This document shows positions 1-7,518 of a stretch of 7,518 nt of DNA, in pieces. The stretch is from positions 1 through 7,518 of the forward strand of contig CAIOSS010000200.1 of the NCBI GenBank assembly GCA_903860995.1. The letters run 5' to 3'. This DNA is from an uncultured delta proteobacterium. GTDB lineage: Bacteria; Myxococcota_A; Polyangia; Polyangiales; Ga0077539. The notes below the pieces were generated by a model that saw nothing but the letters and a program-made list of their open reading frames with translations, had not been told where the DNA came from and made no database searches. Made by a program: the position numbers and the translations under genes. Each line of letters begins with the position of its first letter. The first letter of the stretch is position 1.

Positions 1-147
1 GGAGCAGTCGCGGCCGAAGCGACGGCGGAGGCAATGTCCGCAGAGGCCTCAACCTTGCGCCAGCAGCTCACCGCCTGCCAGGCGCGCCTCTCCACCGCGC
101 GGGAGTCCCTTGCGCGCATCGAGGCGCAGAACGACATCCTTTCGAGG
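1..147 (+). other. Fragment of a coiled-coil coding region, cut at both ends
   Basis: The plus-strand frame starting at base 1 reads as an Ala/Glu/Gln/Leu-rich amphipathic helix, for example LRQQLTACQARLSTARESL followed by ARIEAQNDILSRD. That is typical of a coiled coil and is real-looking protein rather than antisense noise. After about base 147 the same frame turns into the Arg/His/Pro/Gly-rich text expected from the back of a minus-strand gene. Its third codon positions are mostly G/C with several A/T (roughly 8 of 49), so it is less extreme than the neighbouring genes. The parent gene cannot be named: SMC-like, chemoreceptor, phage or other coiled-coil proteins would all fit. It enters from outside the window and has no proper end, so it looks like a fragment joined to unrelated sequence, either by rearrangement or by a chimeric assembly. 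Confidence 0.45.
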
Positions 148-1230
148 GACGCAGCGCGTGTCGAGCAGCACGTCCTCCGCCGCGAGCCCGGCGCTCCCCG
201 CCACGGCGCCGCCCAGCGCCAGCGCCACGCCGTCGCCCGCGGCCACCAGCACCGCCCCCTCGCGGCGGTCGACCCGCTCGTCGCCCGTGTGCAGCGTGCG
301 CTGCGCCGCGGTGAGCATCGGGGCCCAGCGCTCCAGGAAGTCCGCCGTCGACCCCTGGCCCCCGGCCACCAGGGCGTCGCCCTCGCCGAGTCGCAGCACC
401 GACGGACGCTCGCGGGCAGCGGTCAGCGGGTCGGCGGCCACCCAGGTGCCGTCGGGCATCACGCGGTCGACCCGCGCCACGGCCCCCGTCGCGGTGCGGC
501 CGCCCAGCACGTAGCCGCCGCCGCCCGGCTCCTGGAGCACCCCGCTGGCGATGACGTCGCAGCGACCCTGCGGCGCCGGGCGGGCCGTCGGGGAGGCCAC
601 GGTGCCGGCGCCCGGGTTCCACACGACCGACACGCAGCCGCGGACCAGCAGCACGGTGCTGTCCCCCAGGCGCAGCGCCGAGGCGTCGCGGTTGAAGGTG
701 TCCTCGATGGTGGCGGCGACGTCTTCGCGGCGCAGCACCAGCGTGTTGAAGACGTCCGCGCGCGTGGCGGAGAGGGCGCCCCCGAAGGCCGCCACGAAGG
801 GGCTCGTGAGCTCCAGCAGGAGGGGCCGCGTGCGCCGCGCCCCGTCGCTCCACGGGGGCACCGCCACGCTGTCGCGTAGCTGCACCCACACCGGCAGCAG
901 CGTCGGGCCGAAGGAACTCCACAGGGCCGGCGGCGTGCCCCCGGAGCCCACCACCTCGCCGCCGCGCAGGGCCTCGACCACGATGCGCGAGCGCAGGTCG
1001 GGACGCGCCAGCTCGACCTGCAGCGAGAAGCTCCCCGTCGGGCTCACGGCCACGGTCTGCGCCTGGGTGGTCTGGTCTTCGATGCGCAGCCGGGCCTGCG
1101 TCGCCGCCGCGTCGCCCGCCCAGGGGTCTCCCCCGTCGGGCGTAAACACCCGGATCGCCATGCTCTGCTCGGACGTGCAGGCCACCGTCACCAGGGCCCA
1201 CGCCGCGGGCCACCAACGCGCTCTCGTCAC
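49..1230 (-). CDS. Kelch-like beta-propeller lipoprotein, C-terminus probably replaced at a junction
   Basis: This is a predicted envelope lipoprotein of unknown function. With a GTG start at 1228-1230 it has 393 residues and begins MTRARWWPAAWALVTVAC, a short basic N-region, a hydrophobic stretch and a lipobox-like Cys18. The frame stays open to another GTG at 1264-1266 (405 residues), but that start spoils the signal peptide and leaves only 29 bases to the divergent pabB-like gene. Residues about 25-120 look like a beta-sandwich with carbohydrate-binding or carboxypeptidase-regulatory style strands (TGSFSLQVEL, SRIVVEALRGG). Then Gly-Gly or Gly-rich turns recur near residues 150, 197, 243, 290 and 340. 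The spacing of about 47 residues, with VLGG, VAGG and ALGG motifs, is characteristic of kelch blades. Only five blades are visible, while closed propellers of this type usually have six or seven. The last about 33 codons, after DTRCV, switch composition, lose the propeller pattern and lie antisense to a coiled-coil-like frame. The natural end is therefore probably missing. The family is inferred from repeat pattern only. Confidence 0.72.
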   Translation of the reverse strand: MTRARWWPAAWALVTVACTSEQSMAIRVFTPDGGDPWAGDAAATQARLRIEDQTTQAQTVAVSPTGSFSLQVELARPDLRSRIVVEALRGGEVVGSGGTPPALWSSFGPTLLPVWVQLRDSVAVPPWSDGARRTRPLLLELTSPFVAAFGGALSATRADVFNTLVLRREDVAATIEDTFNRDASALRLGDSTVLLVRGCVSVVWNPGAGTVASPTARPAPQGRCDVIASGVLQEPGGGGYVLGGRTATGAVARVDRVMPDGTWVAADPLTAARERPSVLRLGEGDALVAGGQGSTADFLERWAPMLTAAQRTLHTGDERVDRREGAVLVAAGDGVALALGGAVAGSAGLAAEDVLLDTRCVPRKDVVLRLDARKGLPRGGEARLAGGELLAQG

Positions 1231-1295
1231 GCGCGCAGACAACAACACAACGCCCGCGACGTCCACCCTGGACCTGTCGCAGACTACGCCCCACC
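1231..1295. promoter_or_regulatory. Divergent start region between kelch lipoprotein and pabB-like gene
   Basis: This short gap of 65 bases separates the preferred lipoprotein start from the GTG of the pabB-like gene. It must hold the start signals of both divergent genes if they are transcribed from here. It is locally richer in A/T than the genes, including an acaacaacaca stretch around 1239-1249. I see no convincing Shine-Dalgarno sequence before either GTG and no clear -35/-10 pair. Confidence 0.3.
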
Positions 1296-2489
1296 GTGAC
1301 CGACGCCCGCCCCGACCCCGCGACGTGGCTGCGCGCCGCCCGCACGCCCCGCGCCGCGGCCGCGCGCATCGACGACACCACCTGGTCGCTCGCCCTGACC
1401 GACACCCTGCTCAGCGTCCCCTTCGACCGCCCCGCCGGGGCCCTCGACGCCCTCGGCGACGCCCTCGACGCGCTCCACGCGACCCTTCCCCCCATGGGCG
1501 ATCCCGGGACGCCCGTCGCGCTCGTCTGGGCCACCTACGACGCCGCGTGGCACGCCGCGTCGCCGCGCCCGGTCGTCGACGGGCGACCCCCGGGCGACCG
1601 GTGCCCGTCGGTGTTCCTGTCGCGCGTCGAGGTCACCGCGGTAGAACCCACCGACACACCGTGGCCCGCCGGCGAGGCGCCCCTCGCGCCCTTCACCAGC
1701 GCCACCGGGCAGGGGGCGCACGCCGCCATGGTCGACGCCGTGCGCGCGCTCATCCGCGACGGCGAGGTGTACCTGGTCAACGTCGCGCGGATGACGCACC
1801 GCCCGGCGATGTCCCCCGAGGCCGTCGCGCTGCGGGTGCACCGCGCCGACGCCCCGCGCGCCATGATCGCCCACACCGACGACGCCCTCGTGGCGGCCAT
1901 GTCCATGGAGCTCGCCCTCTCCTGGGACCGCCGCGCCGGCGTCGCGATCTCGCGCCCCATCAAGGGGACGCGGCCGCGCCGCGACGACCCCGCGGAGGAC
2001 GCCCGCGAGGCCGGGGCCCTGCGCGCCGACGAGAAGGAGCGCGCCGAGAACGCCATGGCCGTCGACGTGCACCGCAACGACCTCGGGCGCGTGGCCGTCA
2101 CCGGCGGGGTCACCGTCCCGGTGCTGTGCGGGGTGGAGTCCCACCGCTACGTGCACCACCTCGTGTCGACGGTGCGCGCCGCGGTCGACCCGGGGCTCTC
2201 CGCGCGGGCGATGCTCTCCGCCCTGCTGCCCGTAGGGTCGGTCACCGGCGCGCCCAAGCTGGCCGCCATGGAGGCCATCGCCGCGCTCGAGGTCGAGCGC
2301 CGCGGGCTTTACACGGGTGTGTATGGTCTGGTCTTCGCGGACGGGCGGGTGGAGCTGACGGTGGCCATCCGCACGCTGGTGACGGACGCCGCCGGCGCCC
2401 ACTACGGGGTGGGCGGCGGCATCGTGTGGGACAGCGATCCGGGGAGGGAGTGGGACGAGCTGCGGTGGAAGCAGCGCGGGGTCGAGTGA
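1296..2489 (+). CDS. pabB: Aminodeoxychorismate synthase component I (chorismate-binding enzyme)
   Basis: This 397-residue protein is a member of the anthranilate synthase I/PabB/salicylate synthase family, which in the PabB branch adds ammonia to chorismate to make 4-amino-4-deoxychorismate for p-aminobenzoate and folate. The catalytic chorismate-binding domain fills residues about 135-392. Visible motifs in order are VYLVNVARM (158-166), PIKGTRP (221-227), ENAMAVDVHRNDLGR (251-265), HHLVSTV (287-293), GSVTGAPK (314-321), VAIRT (356-360) and GGGIVWDSDP (373-382). The Lys in PIKGT is the hallmark of aminodeoxychorismate synthases; anthranilate synthases (TrpE) usually have PIAGT there. That is why PabB is preferred. 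SMEL (203-206) replaces the more usual SPEL. The N-terminal part is short and weakly conserved. There is no fused glutaminase or aminodeoxychorismate lyase domain, and no pabA or pabC lies in the window, so its amidotransferase partner must be elsewhere. The start is GTG with no evident Shine-Dalgarno sequence. The stop faces the cytochrome gene across 13 bases. Confidence 0.9.
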   Translation: MTDARPDPATWLRAARTPRAAAARIDDTTWSLALTDTLLSVPFDRPAGALDALGDALDALHATLPPMGDPGTPVALVWATYDAAWHAASPRPVVDGRPPGDRCPSVFLSRVEVTAVEPTDTPWPAGEAPLAPFTSATGQGAHAAMVDAVRALIRDGEVYLVNVARMTHRPAMSPEAVALRVHRADAPRAMIAHTDDALVAAMSMELALSWDRRAGVAISRPIKGTRPRRDDPAEDAREAGALRADEKERAENAMAVDVHRNDLGRVAVTGGVTVPVLCGVESHRYVHHLVSTVRAAVDPGLSARAMLSALLPVGSVTGAPKLAAMEAIAALEVERRGLYTGVYGLVFADGRVELTVAIRTLVTDAAGAHYGVGGGIVWDSDPGREWDELRWKQRGVE

Positions 2490-2502
2490 CCCTGCGGCTA
2501 CG

Positions 2503-5367
<2,865 letters not shown>

Positions 5368-5374
5368 CTGAGAT

Positions 5375-5379
5375 CCTCC
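5375..5379 (-). promoter_or_regulatory. Shine-Dalgarno site of the cytochrome lipoprotein gene
   Basis: The minus strand reads GGAGG here, followed by seven bases and then the ATG at 5365-5367. Strength and spacing are close to ideal. This fixes the start at the beginning of the lipoprotein signal peptide. Confidence 0.8.
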
Positions 5380-5402
5380 ACGTGACTCCTCGCAGGGCGC
5401 AT

Positions 5403-5428
5403 CGACCGACCGACCGACCGACCGACCG
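5403..5428. repeat. Tetranucleotide simple repeat, (CGAC) about 6.5 copies
   Basis: Six perfect CGAC units run from 5403 to 5426, followed by a partial CG. The tract begins about 35 bases upstream of the lipoprotein start codon on the minus strand, where it reads GTCG/GGTC. The unit length is not a multiple of three and the tract is non-coding, so slippage would change promoter or leader length by four-base steps. Confidence 0.92.
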
Positions 5429-5640
5429 GGACGCGGCGGCCCCTACGACCGCCACCACCCGGCGCTGCCCCTGAGGCATTGACTCCGCGACGCTACATGG
5501 GCGCCCGTCCCCGGACAACGGTTCTGACGAGGGGCTCCCTGCGCGCGGACAGGTACGCGGGGTGCCGACGGACGTGAGCGCGCGTCGGGGCGGCGCTTGC
5601 GTCGAGGGCGACCGGGACGCTATGTGCGCGCCCCAACGCC

Positions 5641-7260
<1,620 letters not shown>

Positions 7261-7348
7261 TCGCCGGGGGTTGTGGTACTCCGCCGCGCCCGCACCCCAC
7301 CAACCGGCCGGCGAGGCCGCTCGGGTGCTTACAGGAAGGTGTAAAACG
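7261..7348 (+). other. Short gap between ABC-F and FKBP genes
   Basis: There are 88 bases between the ABC-F stop and the next start. Apart from the ribosome binding site at its right end I see only a short palindrome, ccggccgg (7304-7311). It is too short and has no T-run, so it is not a convincing terminator. The two genes could be cotranscribed. Confidence 0.4.
7333..7341 (+). promoter_or_regulatory. Ribosome binding site of the FKBP-like gene
   Basis: AGGAAGGTG lies seven bases before the ATG at 7349-7351. It is a strong purine-rich Shine-Dalgarno sequence and supports this start, which also begins a good lipoprotein signal. Confidence 0.75.
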
Positions 7349-7518
7349 ATGCGACGATGGATCCTCTGCTCGATGCTGGCGCTCGGCGCCTGCAAGCCCA
7401 AGGCGCCGACCGCGCCCGCACCGGCGGCCAACGCGCCGCTCGCGACCGATGACGAGCGCACCCTGTACGCGCTCGGCCTGGTGTTGGGTCAGCGCATGGA
7501 CGACTTCAGCCGGTCCCC
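7349..7518 (+). CDS. Lipoprotein FKBP-type peptidyl-prolyl cis-trans isomerase, N-terminal part only
   Basis: The gene runs off the window after 56 codons. The start MRRWILCSMLALGAC is a short basic N-region, a hydrophobic core and a lipobox (LGAC) with Cys15; Lys follows the Cys. A Lys/Ala/Pro-rich linker (KPKAPTAPAPAANAP) follows. Then TDDERTLYALGLVLGQRMDDFSRS (split: TDDERTLYAL, residues 33-42, and GLVLGQRMDDFSRS, 43-56) matches the opening helix of the FKBP N-terminal dimerisation domain found in Mip, FkpA and FklB. In those proteins a similar D-x-x-x-x-x-Y-x-L-G-x-x-x-G pattern precedes the catalytic FKBP domain. The expected role is proline isomerisation and chaperoning of exported proteins at the envelope. 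The catalytic domain itself lies outside the window, so activity cannot be judged. It sits 88 bases downstream of the ABC-F gene in the same direction. Confidence 0.78.
   Translation, partial: MRRWILCSMLALGACKPKAPTAPAPAANAPLATDDERTLYALGLVLGQRMDDFSRS

Larger units (their letters stand above)
5368..5640. promoter_or_regulatory. Divergent intergenic region between cytochrome lipoprotein and ABC-F gene
   Basis: No credible gene lies in these 273 bases; the short minus-strand frame crossing it encodes Arg/Gly-rich text without domains. The region must carry promoters for both flanking genes. It contains a (CGAC)n tract at 5403-5428 and the 12-base exact direct repeat cgaccgggacgc at 5423-5434 and 5609-5620. 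A weak minus-strand sigma70-like pair is TTGTCC (5518 down to 5513), a 17-base spacer and TAGCGT (5495 down to 5490). If real, it would place the CGAC tract in the 5' untranslated leader of the lipoprotein mRNA. A weak plus-strand pair is TTGCGT (5597-5602), an 18-base spacer and TATGTG (5621-5626), which would give the ABC-F gene a nearly leaderless mRNA. Both promoter calls are speculative. Confidence 0.45.

Noticed and set aside
1296..2489. Anthranilate synthase component I (trpE) as the name of this gene.
   Set aside because: The motif is PIKGT rather than PIAGT, and no trp gene or glutaminase is adjacent.
5403..5428. The CGAC tract considered as a CRISPR or iteron origin.
   Set aside because: The unit is four bases without spacers, with no cas gene, replication gene or AT-rich segment nearby. 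It is a simple sequence repeat.

Overview
This 7.5 kb window is very GC-rich, with almost every third codon position G or C over most of its length. It carries envelope lipoproteins with kelch, YVTN-type and Asp-Thr-Gly repeat architecture. That combination suggests a myxobacterium-like member of the Myxococcota, perhaps Polyangiales. This is inference from gene style and composition; no rRNA or tRNA is present to fix the taxonomy.

Layout. Bases 1 to about 150 read best as a fragment of a coiled-coil protein on the plus strand and do not fit the gene next to them. A kelch-like lipoprotein (minus strand, start near 1230) runs leftward into that junction and appears to lose its natural C-terminus there. 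Divergent from it is a chorismate-binding enzyme, aminodeoxychorismate synthase component I (pabB-like, 1296-2489), for p-aminobenzoate and folate synthesis. It converges, with only 13 bases between the stop codons, on a large minus-strand outer-envelope lipoprotein (2503-5367). That protein joins a 15-copy D-[ST]-G spacer, a YVTN/YncE-like beta-propeller and a di-haem cytochrome c peroxidase/MauG-like module.

A 273-base divergent intergenic region (5368-5640) follows. It holds a tetranucleotide tract, (CGAC) about 6.5 times, and a 12-base exact direct repeat that lies near both flanking genes. Rightward come an ABC-F ATPase (5641-7260), probably a ribosome-associated translation factor, and the first 56 codons of a lipoprotein FKBP-type peptidyl-prolyl isomerase (from 7349), cut by the window end.

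The genes do not form one obvious pathway. Three of the five genes encode predicted lipoproteins, and two (ABC-F and FKBP) deal with protein synthesis or folding. I see no CRISPR, transposase, integrase, tRNA or recognised defence system. The points most worth checking are the coding-strand switch near base 150, the two kinds of short tandem repeat around the cytochrome lipoprotein, and that protein's propeller plus di-haem design.
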